Source: Pseudomonas siliginis
GTDB taxonomy: Bacteria; Pseudomonadota; Gammaproteobacteria; Pseudomonadales; Pseudomonadaceae
Direction: 5' to 3'
Length of the DNA stretch: 64,000 bases
Assembly (NCBI RefSeq): GCF_019145195.1
Contig: NZ_JAHSTW010000004.1
Location: 332,812 to 396,811, forward strand
Shown here: piece by piece, positions 26,236 to 35,513 of the stretch
Numbering within the stretch: position 1 is the first letter of the stretch
How the letters are laid out: each line of letters opens with the position of its first letter
Position numbers and translations under genes: made by a program
The notes under the pieces: model-generated
What the model saw: only the letters and a program-made list of their open reading frames with translations
What the model was told of the DNA's origin: nothing
Database searches by the model: none

Positions 26236-26949
26236 ATGCGCGATGAGGCAACGAAAGCGGTGACAGCGATTGGCCAGGTGCTGCAGGAGCAAATCGATCA
26301 CGGTTTGCTGGCGGCCGGGAGCAAGTTGCCCGCTGAACGCAAGCTGAGCGAGTTGTTCGGGACGACGCGGATCACTGTGCGTGAAGCGCTGTTGCAGCTT
26401 GAGGCGCAGGGGCAGATTTACCGTGAGGAGCGGCGCGGCTGGTTCGTGTCGCCGCCGCGTCTGGCGTACAACCTGATGCAGCGCAGTCACTTTCACGCCA
26501 TGGTCAGTGCGCAGGGGCGGGAACCTTCGACCGAGGTGATTTCGGCGCGGTTACAGCCGGCTTCGGCGGCGGTGTGTGCGTGGTTGCAGTTGCCGGCGTT
26601 GTCGAGCGTGATCCAGATTTGCCGCTCGCGGCGCATTGATGGGCGACTGGTGTTGTATGTGGAGCACTATCTGAATCCGCAGTTTTTTCCGGGGATCCTC
26701 GAGTTTGATTTGAATCAGTCGATCACTGAGTTGTATGCGCGGCATTTCGATTTGCACTATGGGCGGGTGCGGTTTGAGATCGTGCCTACGTCCTTATCTG
26801 TCGATGCGGCGGCGGCTTTACGGGTGTCGGTGGGGAGTCCGGGATTGAGGATTGCTCGGGTCAATTATGATCAGCATGGGCGGTTGATCGATTGTGATCT
26901 GGAGTTTTGGCGGCATGATGCGATTCATGTAGGGGTTGATGTGGTTTGA
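26236..26949 (+). CDS. GntR-family regulator with UTRA domain (HutC subfamily)
   Basis: A 237-residue protein starting at ATG 26236 (AGGTAA lies upstream; a TTG directly before it is less likely). The N-terminal winged helix (about 5-75) shows GSKLPAERKLSELFGTTRITVREALLQLEAQG, the HutC-type HTH, followed by a UTRA ligand-binding domain (about 90-235) with EVISARLQPAS and VEHYLNPQFFPGI. It is divergent from the ABC importer operon and has the same-class operators at 25931 and 26210, so it probably represses that operon and itself until a ligand arrives. UTRA regulators of this type often sense phosphonates, sugars or amino-acid derivatives. Confidence 0.92.
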   Translation: MRDEATKAVTAIGQVLQEQIDHGLLAAGSKLPAERKLSELFGTTRITVREALLQLEAQGQIYREERRGWFVSPPRLAYNLMQRSHFHAMVSAQGREPSTEVISARLQPASAAVCAWLQLPALSSVIQICRSRRIDGRLVLYVEHYLNPQFFPGILEFDLNQSITELYARHFDLHYGRVRFEIVPTSLSVDAAAALRVSVGSPGLRIARVNYDQHGRLIDCDLEFWRHDAIHVGVDVV

Positions 26950-26974
26950 CCTTCTGGTCGCTGCGCTCCCACCC

Positions 26975-27098
26975 TCGGATAAATACCTGCGCTCAGCCTG
27001 CCGACGGGCTCCAGGATCAAAAGCGGAACTTGAGCTAACGCTCATCGTGTGTGAGCTGCCGAAGGCTCGGGCCGCGATCGGACGATCTTTTGATTTTG
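26975..27098. repeat. Pseudomonas intergenic repeat of the GCTCGGGCCGCGATCG family
   Basis: The gap after the gntR gene contains GCCGAAGGCTCGGGCCGCG and GATCGGACGATCTTTTGAT, sequences I recognise as a second dispersed palindromic repeat family of fluorescent pseudomonads. Exact borders are uncertain. Confidence 0.5.
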
Positions 27099-27110
27099 AT
27101 TTTGCTGTTC

Positions 27111-27134
27111 TGTGGGAGCGAGCCTGCTCGCGAA
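27111..27134. repeat. Single REP element
   Basis: One 24-base GAGCCTGCTCGCGA unit without an inverted partner, just after the end of the amidohydrolase gene. Confidence 0.85.
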
Positions 27135-27158
27135 AGCGCCCCCACAGTCAACCCCTCT

Positions 27159-28493
27159 CTACTTGCCCACCCTCGCATTCCCATACAGATAATCCGTCGC
27201 CAACGACGCCAGTGTCCTCACCCCAACCACCAGCGCCGACTCATCCACAAAGAACCCCGGATTGTGATTCGGCGCGGCTTTGCTCATGTCCTGGTCCCTC
27301 GGGGTCACTCCAAGAAACACAAACAGTCCCGGCGCTTCCTTGGCGAAGAACGAGAAATCTTCCGCCCCACCCACCAGCGGTCCCTGCACCACGTCATCCT
27401 TGGCCGCCCACTTCAACGTCGGCAGCATTTTCTCGGTCAGTGCCGGGTTGTTAATGGTCGGGTCGTATTTTTCGATGATGGTGACGTCGGCTTTGGCGCC
27501 GCCGCTTTCGGCGATTTTCTCGACTGTCTGGCGCACGTCGCTGTGCAGTTTCTGGCGGATGCCGTAGTCGTAGGAGCGGATAGTGCCGGTCATGTCGAGC
27601 GATTCGGGGATGATGTTGTAGCGGGTGCCGCCGTTGATGGTGCCGATGCTGACCACTGATGGGTAAGAGGAAATGTCGGTGCGGCGGCTGACCACGGTTT
27701 GCAGGCCGACGATGGTTTGCGCGCCGACGGTGATCGGGTCGATGCCGTCCCAGGGGCGGCCGGCGTGAGTTTGTTTGCCATGGATCTTGATGCGCAGGTC
27801 GTCGGAGCTGGCCAGGGTCGGGCCGGGGCGGTAGGCGATCTGGCCGGCGGGGACGCCGGCCCAGACGTGCAGCCCGAACACCGCGTCTGGTTTCGGCGAT
27901 TTCATTACGCCTTCCTCGACCATCATCTTCGCGCCCCAGGTGTTTTTGCCGTCGGGAATGAAGTCGCTCGGGCCTTCTTCGGCGGGCTGGAAGTAGAAGA
28001 CGACGGTGCCGGGCAGGGTGTCGCGCATGCCCGTCAGAATTTTCGCTGCGCTGAGCAGGATGGCGGTGTGGGCGTCGTGGCCGCAGGCGTGCATGACGTC
28101 GACTTCCTTGTCCAGATACGTGCCTTTGGCTTTCGAAGCGAACGGCAAGTCGGAGACTTCCTTGACCGGCAGCGCGTCCATGTCGGCGCGCAGGGCCACG
28201 GTCGGGCCGGGCAGGGCGCCTTTGAGAATGGCGACCACGCCGGTGCGCGCGACGCCGGTTTTCACTTCCAGGCCCATGGCTCGCAACTGTTTGGCGACCA
28301 GTTCAGCGGTGCGTTTTTCAGTGTTGCCAAGTTCTGGATGAGCGTGAAGGTCGCGGCGGGTTTCCAGCAGCTCCGGTTCGAGCTTCTGCGCCTGCTCGGC
28401 GATGCGCGTGCGGGCGCTGTCCATCGTCGCGGCACTGCCGTGGCTGGCGACCAGGGTGAGCAAAAGGGTCTGGGCAATACGCGTCAGTTGCAT
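27159..28493 (-). CDS. Secreted M20-family amidohydrolase
   Basis: A 444-residue protein with a signal peptide (MQLTRIAQTLLLTLVASHGSA). The catalytic domain has the metal-binding HACGHDAHTA block (Cys-Gly-His), ALRADMDALPV, FQPAEEGPSDF with the acid/base Glu, and GGAEDFSFF. The dimerisation domain includes the conserved HGKQTHAGRPWDG. This pattern is that of the aminoacylase/hippurate and indole-acetyl-amino-acid hydrolases. It would cleave an N-acyl amino acid or similar amide in the periplasm. The start at 28493 is set by AAGGAG and the signal peptide; the 39 upstream in-frame residues lack support. Confidence 0.9.
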   Translation of the reverse strand: MQLTRIAQTLLLTLVASHGSAATMDSARTRIAEQAQKLEPELLETRRDLHAHPELGNTEKRTAELVAKQLRAMGLEVKTGVARTGVVAILKGALPGPTVALRADMDALPVKEVSDLPFASKAKGTYLDKEVDVMHACGHDAHTAILLSAAKILTGMRDTLPGTVVFYFQPAEEGPSDFIPDGKNTWGAKMMVEEGVMKSPKPDAVFGLHVWAGVPAGQIAYRPGPTLASSDDLRIKIHGKQTHAGRPWDGIDPITVGAQTIVGLQTVVSRRTDISSYPSVVSIGTINGGTRYNIIPESLDMTGTIRSYDYGIRQKLHSDVRQTVEKIAESGGAKADVTIIEKYDPTINNPALTEKMLPTLKWAAKDDVVQGPLVGGAEDFSFFAKEAPGLFVFLGVTPRDQDMSKAAPNHNPGFFVDESALVVGVRTLASLATDYLYGNARVGK

Positions 28494-28798
28494 GGGCTTC
28501 TCCTTGATTATTGTTGTTGGCTTCCTTGCCTGTGACAAAGGCTTTGCACGCAAGTGCGATCGAGTCAGGAAAGCGCTATGCGCTCCGACAGATTTACGTT
28601 TGAGCATAAGTTATCAGCGAAAACTCCTACCGCTTTATCAGTTCCGTCCGGCGTGACAGATAAAAGGCCGGCGATAACTATGTACCGCACCGCACAACAT
28701 TCACTTCCATAAATTTCTCCAGGTGCCGGTCGCTTTATTGGCTGTTTGAGGGTAACGGGTCAGTGCGACAAAAATTATTGTCCATGGAGGACTTATAA
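28494..28798. other. Intergenic region before the bacteriocin gene
   Basis: About 305 bases between the divergent amidohydrolase and bacteriocin genes. I see a GGAGG ribosome site for the bacteriocin gene at about 28785-28790 but no convincing LexA box, hairpin or other element. Confidence 0.6.
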
Positions 28799-30015
28799 AT
28801 GCAGCGTAATGGAATAACGCTTCCGCCGATTGTTGTGCGTCCGGATAAACAAGATGAATATTTACATTATTTAGGTGCAGGGGACGGTTCGGGACCAGGC
28901 ATTAACTTTGCGCCATTGGGTGAAATACTCGATATGGAAAGTATCTACAAAGATACTTCCAGAAATATTGCTCAAGTCATCGAACATGAATTGGCAGAAG
29001 TGCGGGCAGCAGGCGATCAAAGTGTATTGCCGCCTTTGGATGCGCTGGCGCGGGAGATGCGATTCAGGGATTCCCTGATCGCCAGGAAGTTTGGTGCGCT
29101 TTTGGTGGCCAAGGACGTGGCCATCGAACGTTTCGGCCACATGAACGCTTTCTGCTCAGCCTCCCACTGGCAGATCTGCTGCCCGGTCAACTGCCTGATC
29201 TGGGCAAGCTGGCAAGCGAAAGAGCACGACTGAATCTGCCGGTGCGTTTGAGCGCCCGGCCGCTGACGGGCTCTCTCGCCGAACTGCTTGTCGTTCCGGT
29301 AGCGGGGACAAAACGGCCTTCCGGCGTTCGCGTGGTTGCAGCTGGTTTCAACGCAGGGAACAACACTTACAGCGCGACCCTCACTGACATCCCGCCGACA
29401 ACCGCGGTCTGGACACCCACAGTAACGCCGGCAGACAGTTCAACGCTATTCCCCATCGAGAATCCGTCCCCACCGCGATATATCGGCGGCAATCTCGTGC
29501 CGATTGACGGACGGATCGACGCTCACCCAGGGCGGGGCAGCATTCGTTTCGACGACTTCATTCTGGTCTTCCCGTCGGAATCGGGCCTGCCACCGCAGTA
29601 CGTCATGTTCCGGGATCGACGCAATGATCCAGGGGTGGCCAGTGGTCATGGAGCGCCGGTTGACGGTGGATGGCTGGAGGCGGCTGCGCAAGGTGAGGGG
29701 GCGGCAATTCCCTCAAAAATTGCAGATCAATTGCGAGGCAAGAATTTCAAGGATTTCAGGGCATTCAGGGAGACTTTCTGGAAAGCGGTGGCCGCTGATG
29801 CGGAACTGGCGATGTCGTTTGATCCAGGTAGTCTCAGTGCAATGAGCAAAGGCCGATCACCGTATGTGAAAGCGGGCGATCGGGTTGGTAAACGAGTGAA
29901 GTTTGAGTTGCACCACGTCTCATCGTTATCGGATGGTGGGCAGTTGTACGATATTGACAACCTGCGGTTGCTAACTCCGAAACAGCATTTGGCAGTTCAT
30001 AAGGGAGGCGAGTAA
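28799..30015 (+). pseudogene. S-type-pyocin-like DNase bacteriocin, frameshifted
   Basis: Two frames together form one gene of about 405 codons. The first (28799-29233) has a helical segment (YKDTSRNIAQVIEHELAEV, ALAREMRFRDSLIARK). The continuation, in the next frame from about 29149 (LLSLPLADLLPGQLP, ARLNLPVRLSARPLTGS), has a pyocin-S-like translocation domain and the C-terminal colicin/pyocin HNH DNase motif FELHHVSSLSDGG...DIDNLRLLTPKQHLAVHKGG. Restoring one T in the TTT run at 29149-29151 makes the frame continuous. It is short for S-type pyocins (600 or more residues) because no long receptor-binding region precedes it. An intact immunity gene follows with a TAATG overlap, so the loss may be recent or a sequencing error. 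Confidence 0.8.
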
Positions 30016-30269
30016 TGAAAAAATTAATGATCAATGATATGTCCGAAGAGCAATTCTTGCATTTTGTACAAAAGATATACCAATCGGATTACGCGACTGA
30101 GAAGGGGCAAACCTCAGCTGTAATGGAGTTTGAACGACTGAGCGAACATCCAGCGGGTTCCGATTTGATCTACTACCCAGAATCGGGGAAAAGCGGTCCG
30201 GAAAATATTGTGGCGGAAGTCAAAAGGTGGCGGGCCGCCGAAGGAAAACCTGGTTTCAAAGCCCGATAA
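30015..30269 (+). CDS. Colicin/pyocin DNase immunity protein
   Basis: An 84-residue acidic protein of the colicin E-type immunity family. It has EEQFLHFVQKIY, EFERLSEHPAGSDLIYYP and ENIVAEVKRWRAAEGKPGFK, the near-invariant blocks of Im2/Im7/Im8/Im9 and pyocin S immunity proteins; the LSEHPAGSDLIYYP stretch contains the conserved Tyr-Tyr that contacts the nuclease. Its ATG overlaps the stop of the bacteriocin gene. It protects the cell by binding the DNase exosite. Confidence 0.95.
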   Translation: MKKLMINDMSEEQFLHFVQKIYQSDYATEKGQTSAVMEFERLSEHPAGSDLIYYPESGKSGPENIVAEVKRWRAAEGKPGFKAR

Positions 30270-30274
30270 AACTA

Positions 30275-30307
30275 GCCCCCTATTGGTATTACCTGCCAAT
30301 AGGGGGC
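30275..30307. terminator. Bidirectional terminator hairpin
   Basis: A 12-base stem GCCCCCTATTGG/CCAATAGGGGGC between the convergent immunity and MscS genes. A T-rich tract follows on the minus strand. Confidence 0.7.
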
Positions 30308-30316
30308 CATCTCTGT

Positions 30317-32473
30317 TCAGCTTTCCTTTTTGATTTCCACCCCAGGCGTAATCACCTGCACACTCATCCTTGGCGTCGCCAGATCCAGCCCCGCCTCATC
30401 CAGTTGCCGCTTCAGCGACAAATTGAACGCCCGGGAAACCTCCCACTGTTTGATCGGCGCCGTCTTGAACCGTGCGCGGAGGATCGCGCTGCCGGACTCG
30501 AAACTTTCCACACCCTGAATCTCCAGCGGCGACCAAATATTGCGGCGCTGCAACGGATCGCTGCGCATCTTCTGGCCGACGTCGCGCATCAGTTTGATCG
30601 CGTCGTCGATTTCCATGTTGTACGGCACGGCGACGCGGAAGATCGCGTAGCCGAATTCCCGCGAGTAGTTCTTGATGCTTTTGATTTCGCTGAACGGGAT
30701 GGTGTGGACGATGCCGTCGATGTCGCGCAGGCGCACGGTGCGGATGGTCAGACCTTCGACAGTGCCGAGGTGGCCGCCAACGTCGACGTAGTCGTCGATG
30801 GCCAGCGAGTCTTCGATGATGATGAACAGGCCGGTGATCAAGTCAGCGACGAGCGACTGCGCACCAAAGCCGATGGCCAGACCGATCACGCCGGCACCGG
30901 CTAGCAGCGGCGTGACGTTCATGCCCATGTTGGCCAACGCGACGATCAGCGCGATGATGAAAATCGCCACGAACAGCACGTTGCGGATCAGCGGCATCAT
31001 CGTCTGCGCCCGTGCATTCGCCAGGCCTTTGCGCGAGCGGGTGAGGGCGTGGTGCACGGCGGTGTCGGCGAGGATCCAGATCAGCCAGGAGAAAATCAGC
31101 GTGCCGATCAGGCTGAACAGTTTGACGCTGATGTCATGGCCATCGCCTTCGGCGAACGCGATCAGCGAATGGCCCCACACGCGCAGGCCAAGCTCGATGA
31201 AGATCAGCCATACCAGCAAATGCGTCAGGGTATAGAAGAAGTTTTTCAGGCGCTCCGAGTACAGCGCATGGCGTTTCGGCCCGCGTTGCGGTTTCAGCGA
31301 ATGGCGGCGCACGAGGCCGTTGATCACCATGCACAACACCAGCAGCACCGTGCAGATCAGCGACTGCCGCAGGGCGGTGCTGGTGTCGCCGGCGGAGACG
31401 AAGGTGGCGAACAGCGAGATGCCGACCAGCACCAGTGCCGGCACGTACCAGAAAGTGCCGAGGATTTCGATGGTATCGCTGAGGGCGCGGCGGGTCAGGC
31501 GCCGCGACAGCGGTTGGTTGCGGATCAGGTGCGCAATCGGTCGGCGGAATCGCAGAATGAACAGGCCGGTCGACAGCGCCGCGAGCACATTGGCCGTGGT
31601 CGCGGCGGTGTGCGCCAGATGTACGCCCAGGCTCTCGACCAGGCGCGGATCGCTCAGCGCTTCACCGAACGCGGCGAAGCTGCCGATCAGCCACAGCGGC
31701 CGAAACGCCTGATGGCGCAGGATGTACAGCGCGCGATGGCGATGCGGGCCGTCGAGCAGGGAGAAGGCGATCACGCAGATCGCCGAGAAACAGGTGCCGA
31801 CCACCAAGGCATAGGCCAGCACCATCGCAAGGATTTTGCCCAGCGAAGACGGCAGCACGTAGCTCGTGTACACCGTCATCACCAACGCGATCAGCCACGG
31901 CCCGAGCTTGCGCAGGGCAAAGCGCAGCATGTCGAGGGCCTTGGGGTGTTGCGGCAGTTCTTCGGTGAGGCCGAAGCGCAGACGCACGCGGTGGCTGAGC
32001 CAGATCAGCGCGGCGGCGAGCAGGCTCCAGACCATCAGGATCACCGCGAAACCGAAGATGATCGGCAGCCATTCATTGGCCGGCAGCAGCTTGCTGGTCA
32101 GTTCGTCCTTGGCCAGATCGAATTCGTTGGACCAGCGGGTGAGCGGGCTGTCGGCGCCGGAAAACTGTTTTTCGAAGCTGGCGAGGGTGCCGCCGATCAG
32201 GCCCAGCACGCCTTCTTCCGGGGTGGCTTGAGCTTTCTTCGTAGCGTCGCGCAGCTTCTTCAGATCGCTGAGCAACTGCGCGCGTTGCTTGTCGTTTTCC
32301 AGCGACTTGATCACTTCGTCCAGTGACTGACCGAGGGGTTCCACGGCTTCAGGCTGCGGCTTGGAAGTGTTGAGCAGGCCGGGCAGACCGACCGCTTGGG
32401 CGGGCGCCAGCGGCAGCAGCGTCATCAGGCAGACAAGCAGCAGACCGGGCAAAGCAAAAAGACGAGCAAACAC
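30317..32473 (-). CDS. Large MscS-family mechanosensitive channel
   Basis: About 718 residues from the GTG at 32473, which begins a clear signal peptide ending APAQA; an alternative ATG at 32551 overlaps the small gene upstream (ATGA) and would add an arginine-rich extension. A periplasmic helical region precedes about nine to ten transmembrane helices. The pore-lining MscS block LLAGAGVIGLAIGFGAQSLVADL and the beta-domain motif DDYVDVGGHLGTVEGLTIRTVRLRD are in the last third, and the lipid-facing cytoplasmic domain ends at PRMSVQVITPGVEI. It resembles the YbiO/MscK-like group of large MscS proteins that vent solutes under osmotic downshock. Confidence 0.9.
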   Translation of the reverse strand: MFARLFALPGLLLVCLMTLLPLAPAQAVGLPGLLNTSKPQPEAVEPLGQSLDEVIKSLENDKQRAQLLSDLKKLRDATKKAQATPEEGVLGLIGGTLASFEKQFSGADSPLTRWSNEFDLAKDELTSKLLPANEWLPIIFGFAVILMVWSLLAAALIWLSHRVRLRFGLTEELPQHPKALDMLRFALRKLGPWLIALVMTVYTSYVLPSSLGKILAMVLAYALVVGTCFSAICVIAFSLLDGPHRHRALYILRHQAFRPLWLIGSFAAFGEALSDPRLVESLGVHLAHTAATTANVLAALSTGLFILRFRRPIAHLIRNQPLSRRLTRRALSDTIEILGTFWYVPALVLVGISLFATFVSAGDTSTALRQSLICTVLLVLCMVINGLVRRHSLKPQRGPKRHALYSERLKNFFYTLTHLLVWLIFIELGLRVWGHSLIAFAEGDGHDISVKLFSLIGTLIFSWLIWILADTAVHHALTRSRKGLANARAQTMMPLIRNVLFVAIFIIALIVALANMGMNVTPLLAGAGVIGLAIGFGAQSLVADLITGLFIIIEDSLAIDDYVDVGGHLGTVEGLTIRTVRLRDIDGIVHTIPFSEIKSIKNYSREFGYAIFRVAVPYNMEIDDAIKLMRDVGQKMRSDPLQRRNIWSPLEIQGVESFESGSAILRARFKTAPIKQWEVSRAFNLSLKRQLDEAGLDLATPRMSVQVITPGVEIKKES

Positions 32474-32547
32474 CAGGGGACAACCTCGGAATAGGCGAAT
32501 GCGCTGGAGTGTACGAGGCCCTCTGGCGCAATGCGAGCCGGGCTCGG

Positions 32548-32724
32548 TCATTCGTTCAGTTTGGCGAGGATCTTGTAGACCACCGTGGCGAGGATCATCA
32601 GCATACCGATCCACATGGCGAACACCCCGGCGTTCTTGTCGCGGAAGTTGAAGCCGATGGCCAGCAGGATCATTCCGCTGAGGATGGGAATGAGCATGGC
32701 GTGGAAGGAGGACATCGAGATCAT
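32548..32724 (-). CDS. Small predicted inner-membrane protein
   Basis: A 58-residue protein with two hydrophobic helices (about 8-25 and 33-53) and a short FNFRDKN loop between them. It has no known family. The ATG at 32724 follows AAGG, and its stop overlaps an ATG that opens the MscS frame, so it may be cotranscribed or even translationally coupled with the channel. Confidence 0.7.
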   Translation of the reverse strand: MISMSSFHAMLIPILSGMILLAIGFNFRDKNAGVFAMWIGMLMILATVVYKILAKLNE

Positions 32725-32839
32725 GGAGACTGCCTTGTCTATGGGGGATGCTTGCAGTCTAGGCGGGTTTTCGAGGCGGGGTGTGATGTGGCTCAGGAAT
32801 GCATCAGGCCGGGAGGATTCTGCTGTCTGCACAGGCGCT

Positions 32840-32944
32840 TTCGCGAGCAGGCTCGCTCCCACAGGTTGATTTGCATTCCAAGGGGAGATGACTGGCTCCC
32901 ACAATAAAATGCAGTTCAATTGTGGGAGCGAGCCTGCTCGCGAA
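32840..32944. repeat. REPIN-type inverted pair
   Basis: Units at 32840-32863 and 32921-32944 in the gap between apeB and the small membrane protein gene. Confidence 0.9.
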
Positions 32945-32956
32945 GTTTGTCAGCCG

Positions 32957-34246
32957 TTACGGCAATTCACGGCTGGCATAGAACGCACTGAGCACTTTGA
33001 CCAGATGCGCCAGGTCATGGCTGCCGCACAGTTCGCGAATCGAGTGCATGGCAAAGGTCGGCAGGCCGATGTCGACGGTGCGCACGCCCAGATGGCTGGC
33101 GGTGATCGGGCCGATGGTCGAGCCGCAGCCCATGTCGCTGCGCACCACGAAGCTTTGCACCGGGACTTCTTCGGCCATGCACAGATGGCGGAAGAAACCG
33201 GCAGTTTCGCTATTGGTGGCGTAGCGCTGGTTGCTGTTGACCTTGATCACCGGGCCGGCGTTGAGTTTCGGGCCGTGATTGGCGTCGTGCTTGTCTGCAT
33301 AGTTGGGATGCACGCCGTGGGCGTTGTCGGCGGAGACCAGCAGGGATTTCTGAATCGTGCGGACGAACTCGTCGCCTTCCGGCAGCAGGCGGCGCAGAGT
33401 CTGTTCAAGCATCGGGCCATCGGCACCGCACGCCGAGCACGAGCCGACTTCTTCGTGGTCGTTACAGACCAGCACGCAGGTCTCGTCGGTTTCGGCGGTG
33501 AGCAACGCTTGCAGGCCGGCGTAGCACGACAGCAGGTTGTCCAGACGCGCACCGGCAATGAAGTCGCCGTTCAGGCCGATCACCGCCGCGCTTTGCGTGT
33601 CGTAGAAACTCAGCTCGTAATCCAGCACCACATCGGCGTTCAAACCGTGTTCGCGGGCCAGTTGGTCGGTGAGCACGGCGCGGAAATCGACGCGCTCGTC
33701 ACCGGCAAATTGCGCCAGGATCGGCGGCAGTTCGGTCTGCGCGTTGATCGCCCAGCCCTGGTTGGCTTCACGGTTGAGGTGAATGGCCAGATTGGGAATG
33801 ATCGCGATGGGTGCCTTGAAGTCGATCAACTGACTCTCGACCTTGCCGTCACGGCGGAAGGTCACGCGGCCGGCGAGCGACAGATCGCGGTCGAACCACG
33901 GCGCCAGCAGCGCGCCGCCGTAGACTTCGACGCCCAGTTGCCAGAAGCCCTGACGTTGCAGTTCCGGTTGCGGCTTGACCCGCAGACACGGGCTGTCGGT
34001 GTGAGCGCCGACCAGACGGATACCGTCATGCAGTGGCGAGTTGCGGCCCATTTTGATCGCGACGATCGAGGAGTCGTTACGGGTGACGTAATAGCGGCCG
34101 TTGGCCTCGGTGGACCATGGCTCGCGCTCGTCGAGGCGTACATAACCGGCGGCCTCCAGACGCTGAACGAGGCTGGCGGTGGCGTGGAACGGGGTAGGGG
34201 AGGCCTTGAGAAAGTCGATCAGGCCCTGGTTCAACTCTGCGCGCAT
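32957..34246 (-). CDS. apeB: M18-family aminopeptidase
   Basis: A 429-residue zinc aminopeptidase of the M18 (aspartyl aminopeptidase/ApeB) family. Metal and catalytic residues are visible in [10 protein letters not shown] (His), GARLDNL (Asp), CNDHEEVGS (Glu-Glu) and FAMHSIREL (His). The central [13 protein letters not shown] and [11 protein letters not shown] segments are conserved. No signal peptide is present, so it works in the cytoplasm as a large multimer and removes N-terminal residues from peptides. Confidence 0.93.
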   Translation of the reverse strand: MRAELNQGLIDFLKASPTPFHATASLVQRLEAAGYVRLDEREPWSTEANGRYYVTRNDSSIVAIKMGRNSPLHDGIRLVGAHTDSPCLRVKPQPELQRQGFWQLGVEVYGGALLAPWFDRDLSLAGRVTFRRDGKVESQLIDFKAPIAIIPNLAIHLNREANQGWAINAQTELPPILAQFAGDERVDFRAVLTDQLAREHGLNADVVLDYELSFYDTQSAAVIGLNGDFIAGARLDNLLSCYAGLQALLTAETDETCVLVCNDHEEVGSCSACGADGPMLEQTLRRLLPEGDEFVRTIQKSLLVSADNAHGVHPNYADKHDANHGPKLNAGPVIKVNSNQRYATNSETAGFFRHLCMAEEVPVQSFVVRSDMGCGSTIGPITASHLGVRTVDIGLPTFAMHSIRELCGSHDLAHLVKVLSAFYASRELP

Positions 34247-34324
34247 AAGAAACTCCAGACAGCAATGGGCGGCAGTTTAACGCATCACTCGGCGCCATTG
34301 GGCAAGTGGTTTGCGCAAGCACGC

Positions 34325-35419
34325 TCAGGAGTGCTGATCGATGCGCTTGCGCAGGTAGGCGATGATGGCTTGTTGATCATCCTTTCTGGCGGGTTTCGGC
34401 AGGTGCTTCGGCCAGCCCTTGCCGCTGCCGAAGAAGGCCTTTTGCGTGACGCTGTCCCAACGCAGGATTTCCCGTGACGCCGATTCCCACCATTCGTGAC
34501 GGCAGATCTCGTAATACGGATGGGCAGGTGCAGCACTGCCGAACAGCAATGCCCGACCGACTTTCTTCATGCCGCCGCGCTTTTTGCGCAGTTTCCACTT
34601 GATGCGCAGACGGTCCCAGGTCGAGGGGACGGGTTTGCTGCGCGGAACCTCGGTGCACAGCGCTGGCAATTCGGGGTGGAAGGCTTCGCCGTAGCGGGCG
34701 AAAAAATGTTTTTGCATGGCGTGGAAGAAGTTTTTGTCGGCGAAGTAGTGATAGACGAATTTCTTCGCTTCCTGGATCGGCTGGTCGCGCATGGCAAACG
34801 ACAGTGCAATCTGTTCGATCGTATGGATGTCGAACGGGTCCTGCGTCCACTCATCGATCAGCCGGATCGACTTGTCCAGCAGCGCTGAATCGCCATCGGT
34901 GATGCCGCACAAGCCGCTGTTGTAGAGCTTGAAGCTGTTCGTCGACGAGATCCCGTGGACTTGCAGGCAGCGCGCGAGTTTTTCGTAGTCCGCCCGGTTA
35001 CAGACGTAACTCCAGTCATATTCGAAGCGGTCCATCACGTAACGGCCGGGCGTGATCATGCTGAACAGCCGGTGCGGCGAATCGAGAAACAGCGTGTCGG
35101 TATCGACGAACAGGGTTTTTTCGGCGAGTGTCAGGCCCAGCGCAATGGCGCACGCTTTGCGGCGGTGGTGGTAGCCGTTCTCGCCCTGCCACTGGATCAG
35201 GGTCTGCTCGCTCAAAGGGACGGCATCGACCGGCCAGCCGGCATAGTCCTGCGGACGATCGGTCAGCACTCGTATGCACAATGATTCACCTGGCTGCAGC
35301 TGTGCCAGGGCGGTGAGGATGCTGAATTTCGCCTCGCGCCGATAAACGTCTTTGTCGCCATAGATCAGGTAGAGCAGCTGGTGCGGTACTTTTTCCATGG
35401 GGGGGAAGGCTTCGCGCAT
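34325..35419 (-). CDS. Putative glycosyltransferase (GT8-like)
   Basis: A 364-residue soluble protein starting at ATG 35419, where GGAG precedes it; the ATG at 35431 lacks a ribosome site. The N-terminal domain has a GT-A-like pattern with LLYLIYGDKDVYRREAKF and the metal-binding DTDTLFLDS (DxD) near residue 115. The C-terminal half is basic (KWKLRKKRGGMKKVG). GT8-type enzymes add sugars to lipopolysaccharide or glycans. Next to an LPS-kinase-like gene it may modify the LPS core or a surface glycan, but the acceptor is unknown. Confidence 0.65.
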   Translation of the reverse strand: MREAFPPMEKVPHQLLYLIYGDKDVYRREAKFSILTALAQLQPGESLCIRVLTDRPQDYAGWPVDAVPLSEQTLIQWQGENGYHHRRKACAIALGLTLAEKTLFVDTDTLFLDSPHRLFSMITPGRYVMDRFEYDWSYVCNRADYEKLARCLQVHGISSTNSFKLYNSGLCGITDGDSALLDKSIRLIDEWTQDPFDIHTIEQIALSFAMRDQPIQEAKKFVYHYFADKNFFHAMQKHFFARYGEAFHPELPALCTEVPRSKPVPSTWDRLRIKWKLRKKRGGMKKVGRALLFGSAAPAHPYYEICRHEWWESASREILRWDSVTQKAFFGSGKGWPKHLPKPARKDDQQAIIAYLRKRIDQHS

Positions 35420-35513
35420 AAGCGGCTCCATACGGCGGGGGGCGCGAGTTTACCGTATTGCTCCGCTGATTTGCAGGCCGGGCACTTGCTTCAAAGTGTT
35501 GCCGGGGTGGGCG

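Noticed and set aside
28608..28798. SOS (LexA) box before the bacteriocin gene
   Set aside because: No CTGT-N8-ACAG match is present in the upstream region that I can find, so SOS control is not claimed.
29149..29242. Programmed ribosomal frameshift in the bacteriocin gene
   Set aside because: No slippery heptamer or downstream stem is apparent at the T-run; a one-base deletion or sequencing error is simpler.
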